From Paenibacillus sp. JJ-223 (GTDB taxonomy: Bacteria > Bacillota > Bacilli > Paenibacillales > Paenibacillaceae), in NCBI RefSeq assembly GCF_927798175.1, contig NZ_CAKMMP010000009.1:208403-272402 (forward strand): 64,000 bases of DNA, given 5' to 3'. Positions 35,567 through 44,712 of this stretch are shown one piece after another (position 1 is the stretch's first letter; each line of letters starts with the position of its first letter). The notes beneath the pieces are model-generated. The model had not been told where the DNA came from. It worked only from the letters and a program-made list of their open reading frames with translations, and did not search any database. The translations under genes and the position numbers were made by a program.

Positions 35567-36658
35567 ATGGAAAAAGTATACCGCGTAGGAATCATTGGAT
35601 GTGGCGGCATTGCCAAAGGGAAGCATTTGCCCAGCTTGAGCAAGCTGGATCGGGTTGAGCTTGCAGCTTTCTGCGATATCGTCGAAGAACGTGCCGAAGA
35701 AGCGAAACAAAAGTATGGCAGTTCAGATGCCAAGGTATATGCGGATTACCGCGAGCTGCTTCAGGACGAAACGTTGGATATCGTGCATGTGCTCACCCCC
35801 AACAATTCGCATGCGGAGATTTCCATTGCGGCCCTGGAGGCAGGCAAACACGTCATGTGCGAAAAACCGATGGCCAAAACGGCTGCCGAGGCCAAACTCA
35901 TGCTTGAAGCTGCGGAGCGTACCGGCAAAAAGCTGACGATCGGATACAACAACCGTTTCCGGGAAGACAGCCTTTACCTGAAACAGCTGTGCGATGCCGG
36001 GGAACTGGGTTCGATCTATTTTGCCAAAGCCCATGCCATTCGCCGGAGAGCCGTTCCGACTTGGGGCGTATTTCTCGATGAGGAAAAGCAAGGCGGCGGT
36101 CCGTTGATCGATATCGGCACCCATGCCCTGGACTTGACGCTTTGGATGATGAACAACTATAAGCCGAAAGTGGTCCTGGGTACGACCCATCACCAGCTTT
36201 CGCAAAGGGAAAATGCCGCAAACGCATGGGGACCGTGGGATCCCAAACAGTTTTCCGTCGAAGATTCCGCCTTTGGCATGATTGTCATGGAAAATGGCGC
36301 AACCATTATGCTGGAATCCAGCTGGGCGCTCAACTCGATGGATATCGATGAGGCCAAATGCAGCTTGAGCGGTACCGAGGCAGGCGCGGACATGAAGAAC
36401 GGACTGCGGATCAACGGGGAAAAACTGGGCCGCCTCTATACCCAGGACGTGGAGTTAAGCGCCAATGGCGTCGCGTTCTATGAAGGAAAAAGCGAAAGCG
36501 CTCCGGACGTCGAGATGCGCAAATGGATCGAAGCGATCGACAAAGACGAAGATCCGGTCGTTACGCCAAGGCAGGCATTGGTCGTGTCGCAAATTTTGGA
36601 AGCGATCTATGAATCGGCACGTACCGGCAAGGCCGTGTATTTGAACGAATCCAACTAA
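35567..36658 (+). CDS. Gfo/Idh/MocA family oxidoreductase 2
   Basis: A protein of 363 residues. The Rossmann start is VGIIGCGGIAKGKHLPSLSKL, the conserved EKP motif is in MCEKPMAKT, and the C-terminal domain includes GGGPLIDIGTHALDLTLWMM with the His of the substrate site. ATG 35567 is chosen with GAGGAG 7 bp upstream, rather than ATG 35561. Unlike its operon partner it keeps all usual catalytic motifs, so it is the more certain active dehydrogenase. Confidence 0.9.
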   Translation: MEKVYRVGIIGCGGIAKGKHLPSLSKLDRVELAAFCDIVEERAEEAKQKYGSSDAKVYADYRELLQDETLDIVHVLTPNNSHAEISIAALEAGKHVMCEKPMAKTAAEAKLMLEAAERTGKKLTIGYNNRFREDSLYLKQLCDAGELGSIYFAKAHAIRRRAVPTWGVFLDEEKQGGGPLIDIGTHALDLTLWMMNNYKPKVVLGTTHHQLSQRENAANAWGPWDPKQFSVEDSAFGMIVMENGATIMLESSWALNSMDIDEAKCSLSGTEAGADMKNGLRINGEKLGRLYTQDVELSANGVAFYEGKSESAPDVEMRKWIEAIDKDEDPVVTPRQALVVSQILEAIYESARTGKAVYLNESN

Positions 36659-36791
36659 TCAAGCCATGTGAATTGCAGCTTAGCGGAATCGAAAATGACC
36701 CCCGTTCTAAACGAATGCGGCAGTTGAGAGAGGTGTGTACACTCTTGGCTGTCGTATTTTTGATGAGAAGTCCAATGTGACTTCATATAAA

Positions 36792-36854
36792 ATGTAAAGC
36801 TTTACATATTGTTTACGTTCGGATAACGATCACATGATCTCTCCCTGATATGCT
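36792..36854 (+). promoter_or_regulatory. Pho-box-like array and palindrome upstream of the SLH phosphoesterase
   Basis: TTTACA (36801), TTTACG (36812) and ATAACG (36823) are direct repeats exactly 11 bp apart, the spacing of PhoP boxes (TT-A-ACA type). They are followed by TATGCT at 36849 as a possible -10. A perfect palindrome ATGTAAAGCTTTACAT (36792-36807) overlaps the first repeat. This suggests induction by phosphate starvation. Confidence 0.55.
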
Positions 36855-36908
36855 TTATCTGTTTGAGGTTACATAAAAAAACAAATGTTGACGCAAAAGG
36901 AGAGAATC

Positions 36909-39900
36909 ATGAAATTTCAAATGTTCCGAAAATTAGCACTCATGTTGTTGTGCATTCCCCTCATGTTTGGATGGTCTGCGGGCTTTAATGGGGCACATGC
37001 CGCTGAAGATGCGTCGGATTCACTGCCGAATTTCCTGCTGGATCGCAACGCACAGTGGAAGTTCAACGATCGCGGCGACGATCTATCGTCCGTTTGGCGA
37101 GTTACATATGATGACACTTCCTGGAGTTCAGGGAACGCACCGTTTGGTTTCAAGGCCGATGGAAGCGGCATAAGCACGAGCTACTTTGGCCCACTCAAAA
37201 CCGAGGTAAGCTACGGCGAAGATCCTGAAATGAAGCACCCCACGACCTATTTCCGCACAAATCTGCCGATTTCCGAAGGTGAATTGGAGGGATATGGTCA
37301 GATTCTGGGCACTTTCGGCATTGATGACGGTGCGGTACTCTACGTAAACGGAGAGGAAATCCGCAGATTTGGCATGCCTGAAGGTGAAATTGAGTACTCC
37401 ACGAAGGCGATCTCCGGCAATGATTTGCCTGTCATGTATGAGGATGTGGACCTGACAGAATCGTTGAAAGCCCAACTGCACGAAGGCAACAATGAAATTG
37501 CCGTCGAGGTGCATCAGCAGAGCGATCGCAGTTCCGATCTCTATTTTGATATGGAGCTTAAGGCATTCAAGGATGCTCCCCCGATCGATATCAGCAAAGT
37601 CACGGTCACTTTTTATGGTGATGCGACAAGTACAAAAGGATTTACCTGGTATACGCCGCTGGCTTCCGCACAAAGCGATGTGCAAGTTGTCGAGAATACA
37701 GGCAGCGGCCCCGACTTTGAACAGGCTGCGCATTATGTTGGACAAGCCTCAACAGCTGCCAACTCGCCTGGTGAAATGGTGCATAAGGCCGTAGCGAGCA
37801 ATTTGAAGCCGAATACTTCTTATTATTTCCGGGTTGGGGACGCAAGTCTTGGCATTTGGAGCAAAGTGGGCTCGTTCAAGACCGCTCCCGTAGATGGAGC
37901 ATTTACCTTTATCGACTTGTCGGATACGCAAGCCAAAGATGAGGAAGAGGCGCTGCTCTCCGCTTCAACGTTATCCAAAGCACTGCAAACGGTTCCGAAT
38001 GCGGAATTCGTAGTGCATAACGGTGATGTCGTTGAGCATGGAACGACGGAACAAGAGTGGAACTGGCTGCTTGGACATTCTCAGGAAAGTTTGCTGCACA
38101 CAACTATCGTGCCTTCCGCCGGCAATCATGAAAACAAAAATTACGCCTTCTACGAGCATTTCAACGTAAATACGCCCGAAACAGCGGATACGCAAACAGG
38201 TGCGTATTATTCCTACGACTATAGCAATGCACATTTTATCGTACTCAATTCCAATGAAAACTCTGCAGAGTATGCCGATTTCTCGAATGAACAGGTGGAA
38301 TGGATGAAGCAGGATGCCGCTCAGGCCCGGGCAAACGGGGCGGACTGGTTGATCGTGAACATTCATAAAGGTCCTTACACTACCGCCAATCATGCTACCG
38401 ATAGCGATATCATCGGTGCGAACGGGGTAAGAAACAAAATCGCTCCGCTCATGAACGAGCTGGGCATTGATTTGGTACTGCAAGGACATGATCATATTTA
38501 TGCACGCACCAAGCCGATCAAGCAGGATGGAACGGCGGAAGAAGCGTCCAAAATTACGGAAAGCTTCAATGGCGAGACCATTGAATATACGGTTGAACCG
38601 GATGGCACGATCTATTTGATTCCAGCCACGGCAGGTGCCAAAGTATATTTCAAAAATCAAAAACCTGCTCTGGGGGAAGCGTACTTCAGCTTGTTCGAGC
38701 GGGCCGAAGAGAACCATGCCCGTGAAGAGGGCGACACAACGAGTACCGCGAGAGGAAAGGTTCAAAACTTTGTGTCGTTTACGGTGGACGGGAACAAACT
38801 TTCCGCATTGACGTATGAAATTAATCAAAATAGCAATAACGCTCTGCCGACGATCATCGATCGATTCGGAATCATCAAAGAGGCGGAGCCAGCTCCTGCG
38901 GAGCAGGTCAGCAAAGTCACGGTTACGTTCCATGGCGACCCTACTGCGAGCAAAGGGTTTGCATGGTATACTTCCGATGCCGTGACGGGAACGGATCTTC
39001 AAGTGGTGGAGAAAACGTCCGCTGCACCTGATTTTTCAAAAGGAACATCTTACCAAGGGAATCATGACAAGGCTGTCAATTCTCCTTCGGAGCTGGTCCA
39101 TAAAGCGGTGGCGACAGGTCTGAAACCGGACACAAGCTACTATTTCCGTGTCGGAGATGCCGCGCAAGGAGTTTGGAGCGAGACAGGCACGTTTGTGACG
39201 GCGCCGAAACAGGGCGCGTTTACGTTCATTGATTTGGCGGATACACAGGCGAAAGATGAAGAAGAAGCCATCCTGTCCTCGGAAACGCTTCGTAAGGCAC
39301 TTGCGACTGTTCCTCATGCAAAGTTCGTTGTACACAATGGCGACATCGTTGACAAAGGCGTGAAAGAAGAACAATGGAACTGGCTGCTCGGCCATTCGCA
39401 AGAAAGCTTGCTGAACACAACGCTGGTTCCTTCCGCAGGAAATCACGAAGACGAAAATTATGCATTTATCGATCATTTCAATCTGGATGTACCGGACAAT
39501 GCTGCCACCGAAACGGGAGCGTATTATTCTTATGATTACAGCAATGCACATTTCGTGGTGCTCAATTCCAATGAAGATTCCGAACAATATGACAATTTCA
39601 CGCCTGAACAGGTGGAGTGGATGAAGAAAGACGTTGAGGCAGCCCGCAAAAACGGAGCGGAATGGATTATCGTCAATATTCACAAAGGTCCATATACGAC
39701 CTCGAATCATGCTACGGATTCCGACATCATGGGTCCAAACGGTGTGCGGACGAAGATCGCACCGCTGATGGCAGAACTGGACATCGACTTGGTACTGCAG
39801 GGTCACGATCACATTTATGCAAGAACCAAACCGATCCGTGCAGACGGGAAAGCAGGGAAAGCCGAAATCATTTCCGAAATCCGGAATGGCGAAAAGACAG

Positions 39901-40982
39901 AATACGCCTTGAATCCGGACGGGACGATTTACCTGATTCCGGCCACCGCGGGACCGAAGGTGTATTACAAAAATCCGAGCACTGACTTGGGTGAAGCTTA
40001 CTACAGTCTCTTTGATCGCGAGGAAGAGAACCATGCGGCCAAGTATGGTCCGGATCCTAAAGACAACCGTCGACCAATGCGCAGCCAGGTTCAGAATTTC
40101 GTTGGCATTACGATTGAAGGAAACAAACTGACGGCAGTGACCTATGAGATCGACCAAAACCTGCATGACGCTGCGCCGTTTGTCATTGACCAATTTGGTA
40201 TCGTAAAGAAATCCGCTGTAACGAATCCTAGCAATCCGGGGAATTCGGGTTCGAATCCGGGAACGGGTTCCGGATCGGGCGGAAACGGTGCAACTACCGG
40301 ATCTGGTGGAAACGGTACAACCACTCAACCAGGCAGCAGCACGGACAAAGATCAAGATAAAACGAGCACTACGCCGGGCAGTGGAACGAACCAAGGGTCC
40401 CAACCTGGGACAGGTTCGAGTTCCGGAGGAAGTTCGGCAAATGCGCCGGCGCTTAAGGATATTTCGAGCCATTGGGCAAAAGCAGCCATCGATAAAGCGG
40501 TCAGTGCAGGGTTCGTAAACGGGTACGGCGACGGTACATTCCGTCCGGATCAGCAGGTCACCCGTGCCGAATTTATGGCGATGCTCAGCCGGGCTCTGGG
40601 ACTCAAAGAGGCAAGCGCAAGCGGCAGCTACGCGGATGCGTCACGGATTCCTGCATGGGCCAAAGCTTATATCGACAGTGCCGTGGAGGCCGGGATCATC
40701 CAAGGTTACCCGGATGGGTCCTTTGGTCCGCACAAACCGCTGAGCCGTGCGGAACTCGTGACAATCATCGCGCGCGCAGCGAACTTAAAAGCGGATGGTT
40801 CGAAGCAGCTTGCATTCAGGGATGCAAACGAAATTCCTGCATGGGCGCTGCCGTATGTGGAGGCCGCCGTTGAATCCGGATTGGTGAACGGTGTAGGCAA
40901 TAACCGGTTTGCTCCAGGGAAAATCGCGACCCGTGCCGAAGCGGTAACGATTTTGACCCATTTACTTGATCTTCAAAAATAA
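36909..40982 (+). CDS. S-layer-anchored tandem purple-acid-phosphatase-like metallophosphoesterase
   Basis: A secreted protein of 1357 residues. A signal peptide (1-33, ending AHA) is followed by a beta-sandwich domain (about 35-225), then two repeats of a fibronectin-III-like purple acid phosphatase N-domain plus metallophosphatase (about 227-657 and 665-1100). A Gly/Ser/Asn-rich linker (1100-1180) leads to three SLH domains (1184-1355). Each catalytic copy has HNGD, AGNHE, NIHKGPY and LQGHDHIYAR metal-ligand motifs; the first ligand motif reads D-T-Q. The two copies are close to each other, so an internal duplication is clear. AAAGGAGAG precedes ATG 36909. The protein would sit in the S-layer and release phosphate from extracellular esters, in line with the Pho-like boxes upstream. 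Confidence 0.9.
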   Translation: MKFQMFRKLALMLLCIPLMFGWSAGFNGAHAAEDASDSLPNFLLDRNAQWKFNDRGDDLSSVWRVTYDDTSWSSGNAPFGFKADGSGISTSYFGPLKTEVSYGEDPEMKHPTTYFRTNLPISEGELEGYGQILGTFGIDDGAVLYVNGEEIRRFGMPEGEIEYSTKAISGNDLPVMYEDVDLTESLKAQLHEGNNEIAVEVHQQSDRSSDLYFDMELKAFKDAPPIDISKVTVTFYGDATSTKGFTWYTPLASAQSDVQVVENTGSGPDFEQAAHYVGQASTAANSPGEMVHKAVASNLKPNTSYYFRVGDASLGIWSKVGSFKTAPVDGAFTFIDLSDTQAKDEEEALLSASTLSKALQTVPNAEFVVHNGDVVEHGTTEQEWNWLLGHSQESLLHTTIVPSAGNHENKNYAFYEHFNVNTPETADTQTGAYYSYDYSNAHFIVLNSNENSAEYADFSNEQVEWMKQDAAQARANGADWLIVNIHKGPYTTANHATDSDIIGANGVRNKIAPLMNELGIDLVLQGHDHIYARTKPIKQDGTAEEASKITESFNGETIEYTVEPDGTIYLIPATAGAKVYFKNQKPALGEAYFSLFERAEENHAREEGDTTSTARGKVQNFVSFTVDGNKLSALTYEINQNSNNALPTIIDRFGIIKEAEPAPAEQVSKVTVTFHGDPTASKGFAWYTSDAVTGTDLQVVEKTSAAPDFSKGTSYQGNHDKAVNSPSELVHKAVATGLKPDTSYYFRVGDAAQGVWSETGTFVTAPKQGAFTFIDLADTQAKDEEEAILSSETLRKALATVPHAKFVVHNGDIVDKGVKEEQWNWLLGHSQESLLNTTLVPSAGNHEDENYAFIDHFNLDVPDNAATETGAYYSYDYSNAHFVVLNSNEDSEQYDNFTPEQVEWMKKDVEAARKNGAEWIIVNIHKGPYTTSNHATDSDIMGPNGVRTKIAPLMAELDIDLVLQGHDHIYARTKPIRADGKAGKAEIISEIRNGEKTEYALNPDGTIYLIPATAGPKVYYKNPSTDLGEAYYSLFDREEENHAAKYGPDPKDNRRPMRSQVQNFVGITIEGNKLTAVTYEIDQNLHDAAPFVIDQFGIVKKSAVTNPSNPGNSGSNPGTGSGSGGNGATTGSGGNGTTTQPGSSTDKDQDKTSTTPGSGTNQGSQPGTGSSSGGSSANAPALKDISSHWAKAAIDKAVSAGFVNGYGDGTFRPDQQVTRAEFMAMLSRALGLKEASASGSYADASRIPAWAKAYIDSAVEAGIIQGYPDGSFGPHKPLSRAELVTIIARAANLKADGSKQLAFRDANEIPAWALPYVEAAVESGLVNGVGNNRFAPGKIATRAEAVTILTHLLDLQK

Positions 40983-41012
40983 AAGATCGCGAGCAATAAT
41001 AATTAGTGAGGG

Positions 41013-41037
41013 AAGACACCATACGTGGTGTCTTTCT
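41013..41037 (+). terminator. Terminator of the SLH phosphoesterase gene
   Basis: A 9-bp stem, AAGACACCA / TGGTGTCTT, with a TACG loop, followed by TCTTTG. Confidence 0.85.
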
Positions 41038-41167
41038 TTGTGTAATAGAGCTAATATTCCGTTTTCTGGCGATTTGGACACACAAACGACAAACGGAATC
41101 AATAAAATAGGTTCATCTACCGTGAAAGTTGAAAGGCGGTCCTGGGGATACTGAAAGGAAAGCGCGT

Positions 41168-41190
41168 TTATACAGGTTGAACTGCACATT
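41168..41190. repeat. Solo end of the intergenic repeat family
   Basis: TTTATACAGGTTGAACT then ACATTT matches the left end of the 49152-49384 copy (CTCTATATAGGTTGAACT, ACATTT) without the rest of the element. Confidence 0.5.
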
Positions 41191-41288
41191 TTATATATTC
41201 TAACAGAACGAACATTCAGTATACGACGAAACCTTCAGCACCAGCACGATAACTCGATCATGAAATGCACCATGAAGAGGGGGATCAC

Positions 41289-41774
41289 ATGAACTGGGTC
41301 ATGGAAACCGTTAGCCAATACGGATACGCCGCCATATACATATTGCTCGCTGTAGGTATCGTGGGACTGCCCATTCCTGATGAAATTTTGATGACGACGG
41401 TAGGTTACCTGGCTTCGATTCAAACGCTGGATTACATGCCTTCTATTGCGATCAGCTTCTTGGGAGCCATGACCGGCATGATGCTGAGTTACTGGCTTGG
41501 CAGAACGTTTGGACATCCATTGTTGGTTCGATATGGAAAATATGTCTTTCTGACACCTGACAAGCTGGATAGGGTTGCCCATTGGTTCAAACGTTACGGG
41601 GGATGGACGATTCTGATCGGCTACTTCATTCCGGGATTACGCCACCTGACTTGTTATTTTTCGGGCATTAGCGGCATGCGGTTCAGAAATTACTTCTTCA
41701 TCGCCAGCCTTGGCGCTTTGCTCTGGTGTTCCATCTTCATCACTATGGGCCACGCGCTTGGCCGAATGACTTAA
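41289..41774 (+). CDS. DedA family membrane protein
   Basis: A protein of 161 residues with the VTT/DedA core: VGLPIPDEILMTTVGYLAS, the glycine-rich GAMTGMMLSYWLGRTFG and WTILIGYFIPGLRHLTCYFSGISGMRFRNYFF. DedA proteins are undecaprenyl-phosphate or phospholipid transporters of the cytoplasmic membrane. AGGGGGA precedes ATG 41289. It lies directly ahead of an ECF sigma factor gene and a sensor kinase gene on the same strand, so all three may be one cell-envelope operon. Confidence 0.9.
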   Translation: MNWVMETVSQYGYAAIYILLAVGIVGLPIPDEILMTTVGYLASIQTLDYMPSIAISFLGAMTGMMLSYWLGRTFGHPLLVRYGKYVFLTPDKLDRVAHWFKRYGGWTILIGYFIPGLRHLTCYFSGISGMRFRNYFFIASLGALLWCSIFITMGHALGRMT

Positions 41775-41819
41775 ATGATCATCATCGTTCGATTCGGGAG
41801 AGAAATGGGGTTTGACACA

Positions 41820-42404
41820 ATGAGTCGTTTGTTGACATGGCATGCGGGGACCAACGAAGACCTGTTCACCACGCTCATGGAGCGATACCGGAACATGGTT
41901 TTTCGTTTGGCTTCCAAATACTTCAAAGAACGTCAGGATTGCGATGACATCGTACAGGAAACGTTTTTGCGGGTTTATAAAAATATGGACAGCATGGACG
42001 AGAAAAAAAATATCACGGCATGGATTTATCGAATCGGCAAGAACGTCTGCCTGGACACATTGAAATACCGAAAGGTTCGAAAAACGGTCAGTTCACTTGG
42101 CTCGGACCAGTCGGATGTTCTCGAATGGATTCACATCATCCCCTCCGATGAGCAAACGCCGGAAGAGAAATTGGTGCACAAGGAAGAAGCAGGCAAGATC
42201 CGTGCGATGATTCAGAATATTCCCTCGAAATGGAGACCCTACATTTATCAGCGTTATGTGCTCGGCATGTCATTGAAAGAAATCAGCGCTGTAAACCAAG
42301 TTCCGGAAAATACGGCCAAAACCTATTTGTTCCGGGCACGCAATGATTTGAAGAAACGTTTGGTCATGGAGGCGCCCGTCAACGGCATTCATACCTTTTC
42401 ATAA
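41820..42404 (+). CDS. ECF-type RNA polymerase sigma factor
   Basis: A protein of 194 residues. Region 2 covers about 15-85 (LFTTLMERYRNMVFRLASKYFKERQDCDDIVQETFLRVYKNMD, WIYRIGKNVCLDTLKYRK). Region 4 covers about 130-185 (MIQNIPSKWRPYIYQRYVLGMSLKEISAVNQVPENTAKTYLFRARNDLKKRL). The start is uncertain: in-frame ATGs occur at 41775, 41805 and 41820, none with ideal spacing. No anti-sigma gene follows; instead a histidine kinase gene starts 34 bp downstream. Confidence 0.85.
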   Translation: MSRLLTWHAGTNEDLFTTLMERYRNMVFRLASKYFKERQDCDDIVQETFLRVYKNMDSMDEKKNITAWIYRIGKNVCLDTLKYRKVRKTVSSLGSDQSDVLEWIHIIPSDEQTPEEKLVHKEEAGKIRAMIQNIPSKWRPYIYQRYVLGMSLKEISAVNQVPENTAKTYLFRARNDLKKRLVMEAPVNGIHTFS

Positions 42405-42438
42405 CTGATTGCAAAGCATCGTAAAGTAAGGAGAATGC

Positions 42439-44214
42439 ATGAAAAATTGGGGAATCACGCGCAAATTATTTTTGGTGACGGCATTGTTTTTTGTTTGCTT
42501 TTACGGGATCGTTATTTTTTCCCAGCTGTTTTTCTTTGAACGCTTTTATGAAAATCACAAGCTCGGCAAGGTTGAACAAAATCTGGCTAGACTGGCCGAA
42601 TATTATAAGGATACGCCGGGTGACAACAAGAGGTTTTCCAACCAGATGCTGCAGTTCATGAATCGAAACAAAAGCCAGGTCACGGTTGTGGATATGAAGG
42701 GAAACTTGGTATGGGAGGACCCCTACCACATGATTATAACGGAGGATGACGGTCAAAAAACAAACGTGTCTCTTTCGCTGTTCATGAATCTGTACGGGGA
42801 AGAGTTCAAACGTTTGGACATTAAGGTGGGGGATCGTCTAACCGTTTGGAGCGATGAAGACATCGAAGCGATGGAGAGCGCGAATCCCGATCACGTGATG
42901 TATCCCGGCCAAATATCCAAGAAAGGCCTGCCGCTCATCGGCGAACAAGGGGATTCGTCCAAAACGGTCACGGGCACCGTAACGGAGCTTACCCTGCCCA
43001 AAGTCTGGAACAACCGGCACGGGCTTCTGATGGAGGCGATCTATGAGCAATTCCCGTTGCCTGATACCCTGATCGAAGACCTCCGCAGCATGAAAAGCGT
43101 TGAACAGGAATGGGAGGAACCGTGGAGCGGTACCCGCAACATCATTACGATTCAACCTGTACAGCGACCCGATCAGGAGCTGGTGTTGCTGTTTTCGCTC
43201 ACATCGCTGCAGGAAGTAAGCGACACGAACGAGGCATTCCAATGGTTTTCGATCTATTGGGGAATCGGAGGAGGTGTGCTCATTTTGTTTTTGTCGCTCT
43301 TTTTCTCCAAAGTCGTTACCCGCCCGCTCATTACGTTAAATCAGATGGCCAAACGAATGGTCAAGCTTGATTTCAGCATGGAACCGCCGCCTTTGCCGCA
43401 GCGTGATGAAATGGGAAGCCTGGCTCAAAGCATGTATACGATGTCCGTCAATCTCGACGCGGCATTGCATGAGGTGACCAAGGCGAACGAGAAGCTGCAA
43501 AGGGACATGGAGCAGAAGCAAAAGCTCGAAAAGATGCAGCAAAGTTTTTTCTCAGGAGCATCGCATGAGCTGAAGACACCGTTAAGCATCATTAAAAGCT
43601 TTGCCGAAGGATTGCATGACGCCGTGAGCGTGCAAAAGCAGGACCACTATGTATCCGTCATTATCGAAGAGACGGAAAAGATGGAGAAGTTGATCAAAGA
43701 CATGCTTGACTTGGCCCGGTTTGATTCGGGATCGATTGCGCTTCGAAAGACGACCTTTTTGCTCAGCGAACTGACGGAGCGGGTGGCCAGCAAGCTCATT
43801 CATGCCTTGGACGGCAAACGGTTGGCCATCGACGTCGTTCCGGTAAATGAGCTTCCCATCGTGGCCGATCCGGACTGGATCGAGCAAGTGATCCGGAATT
43901 TGCTCGTAAACGCGGTTCGGCATGCGGATGAACATAGCATCATTACCGTGGAGATTCGAAGCAGGGCCCTTTCGACGAGGTTGACGGTAGAAAATAAGGG
44001 CCAGCCCATACCTCAATCCCAATTGGACCTGATCTGGGAAAGATTTCACCGGATCGATGCATCGCGAAGTGGTTATAACAGCGGCAACGGGTTAGGTTTG
44101 TCCATCGTCAAACAAATTTTGGACATGCATGGCAGCGCATATGGCGCAACGAATTTGGCCGATGGGGTTCGATTTTTCGTTGAATTTCCCACGGGCGAGG
44201 GAGAAGAGAGCTAA
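42439..44214 (+). CDS. Membrane sensor histidine kinase without adjacent response regulator
   Basis: A protein of 591 residues. The first helix is at about 8-32, followed by an extracytoplasmic domain of about 235 residues, a second helix near 270-292, HAMP, HisKA with phospho-acceptor His in FFSGASHELKTPLSIIKSFAEG (near 376) and a HATPase domain (IRNLLVNAVRHADEH, NGLGLSIVKQILDMHG). TAAGGAG precedes the ATG. Orthodox kinases of this type are usually encoded beside an OmpR regulator; here the partner gene is an ECF sigma factor and the next gene is an unrelated YjbR protein on the other strand. Confidence 0.9.
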   Translation: MKNWGITRKLFLVTALFFVCFYGIVIFSQLFFFERFYENHKLGKVEQNLARLAEYYKDTPGDNKRFSNQMLQFMNRNKSQVTVVDMKGNLVWEDPYHMIITEDDGQKTNVSLSLFMNLYGEEFKRLDIKVGDRLTVWSDEDIEAMESANPDHVMYPGQISKKGLPLIGEQGDSSKTVTGTVTELTLPKVWNNRHGLLMEAIYEQFPLPDTLIEDLRSMKSVEQEWEEPWSGTRNIITIQPVQRPDQELVLLFSLTSLQEVSDTNEAFQWFSIYWGIGGGVLILFLSLFFSKVVTRPLITLNQMAKRMVKLDFSMEPPPLPQRDEMGSLAQSMYTMSVNLDAALHEVTKANEKLQRDMEQKQKLEKMQQSFFSGASHELKTPLSIIKSFAEGLHDAVSVQKQDHYVSVIIEETEKMEKLIKDMLDLARFDSGSIALRKTTFLLSELTERVASKLIHALDGKRLAIDVVPVNELPIVADPDWIEQVIRNLLVNAVRHADEHSIITVEIRSRALSTRLTVENKGQPIPQSQLDLIWERFHRIDASRSGYNSGNGLGLSIVKQILDMHGSAYGATNLADGVRFFVEFPTGEGEES

Positions 44215-44218
44215 TCCC

Positions 44219-44569
44219 CTAATCCAGCTTTCTCTTCCTGGGCATTTTGGGTCTCGTCAGTTCGAAACTGTGCCGGACCAACTCTTGTATATCGTCATCC
44301 GGCAATTCGCCGTCCAGATAGACCGTGTTCCAATGCGCCTTGTTCATGTGATATCCCGGCGTAACGTCCTTGAACATGCCGCGCAGGAAATCCGCGCGTT
44401 CAGGTTCGCATTTCAGATTGACGCATGGACGACCGCCCAGCTCCATAATGAGCGCAAACATTTTTTTGTTCCCGGCGTGGCGCATCGTAGTGGATTCAGG
44501 GCCAAAAGGATGGTCTTCGTAAGAGCCGAGAAAGGTCAGGCAATATTCGACGAGTTCGTCTTTTGTCAT
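44219..44569 (-). CDS. MmcQ/YjbR family protein
   Basis: A small cytoplasmic protein of 116 residues with the YjbR/CyaY-like fold signature (YCLTFLGSYEDHPFGPESTTMRHAGNKKMFALI, VNLKCEPERADFLRGMFKDVTPGYHMNKAHWNTVYLDGELPDD). Family members have a MmcQ/DNA-binding-like fold with no firm function. GGAGGCGATC precedes the ATG. It is convergent with the sensor kinase, with 4 bp between stops. Confidence 0.9.
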   Translation of the reverse strand: MTKDELVEYCLTFLGSYEDHPFGPESTTMRHAGNKKMFALIMELGGRPCVNLKCEPERADFLRGMFKDVTPGYHMNKAHWNTVYLDGELPDDDIQELVRHSFELTRPKMPRKRKLD

Positions 44570-44665
44570 GGGTGATCGCCTCCATATGTATAAGGATGAT
44601 TGATCATCATTATATCAGAATGCGTGTTCGGTTTGCAGTGAATCAATGACGTTGGAATAAGAAGA

Positions 44666-44700
44666 GGGAGGGTTTGCGTCGTTCGCAATCCTCCCTTTTT
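44666..44700 (-). terminator. Stem-loop downstream of the nitrate reductase fusion gene
   Basis: GGGAGG/CCTCCC with inner TTTGCG/CGCAA. It has a T-run on the plus strand and a TCTTCTTATT tract on the minus strand. It sits 12 bp beyond the stop of the fusion gene. Confidence 0.6.
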
Positions 44701-44712
44701 ACATATCACGCT

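Larger units (their letters stand above)
40983..41288. other. Gap with terminator and a solo repeat end
   Basis: It holds the terminator at 41013-41037 and at 41168-41190 a stretch matching one end of the intergenic repeat family. Nothing else was recognised. Confidence 0.5.

Noticed and set aside
39036..40472. A 478-codon open frame on the minus strand inside the SLH phosphoesterase gene
   Set aside because: It is antisense to the duplicated coding units, with Arg/Ile-rich sequence lacking any recognisable motif, so it is a shadow frame.
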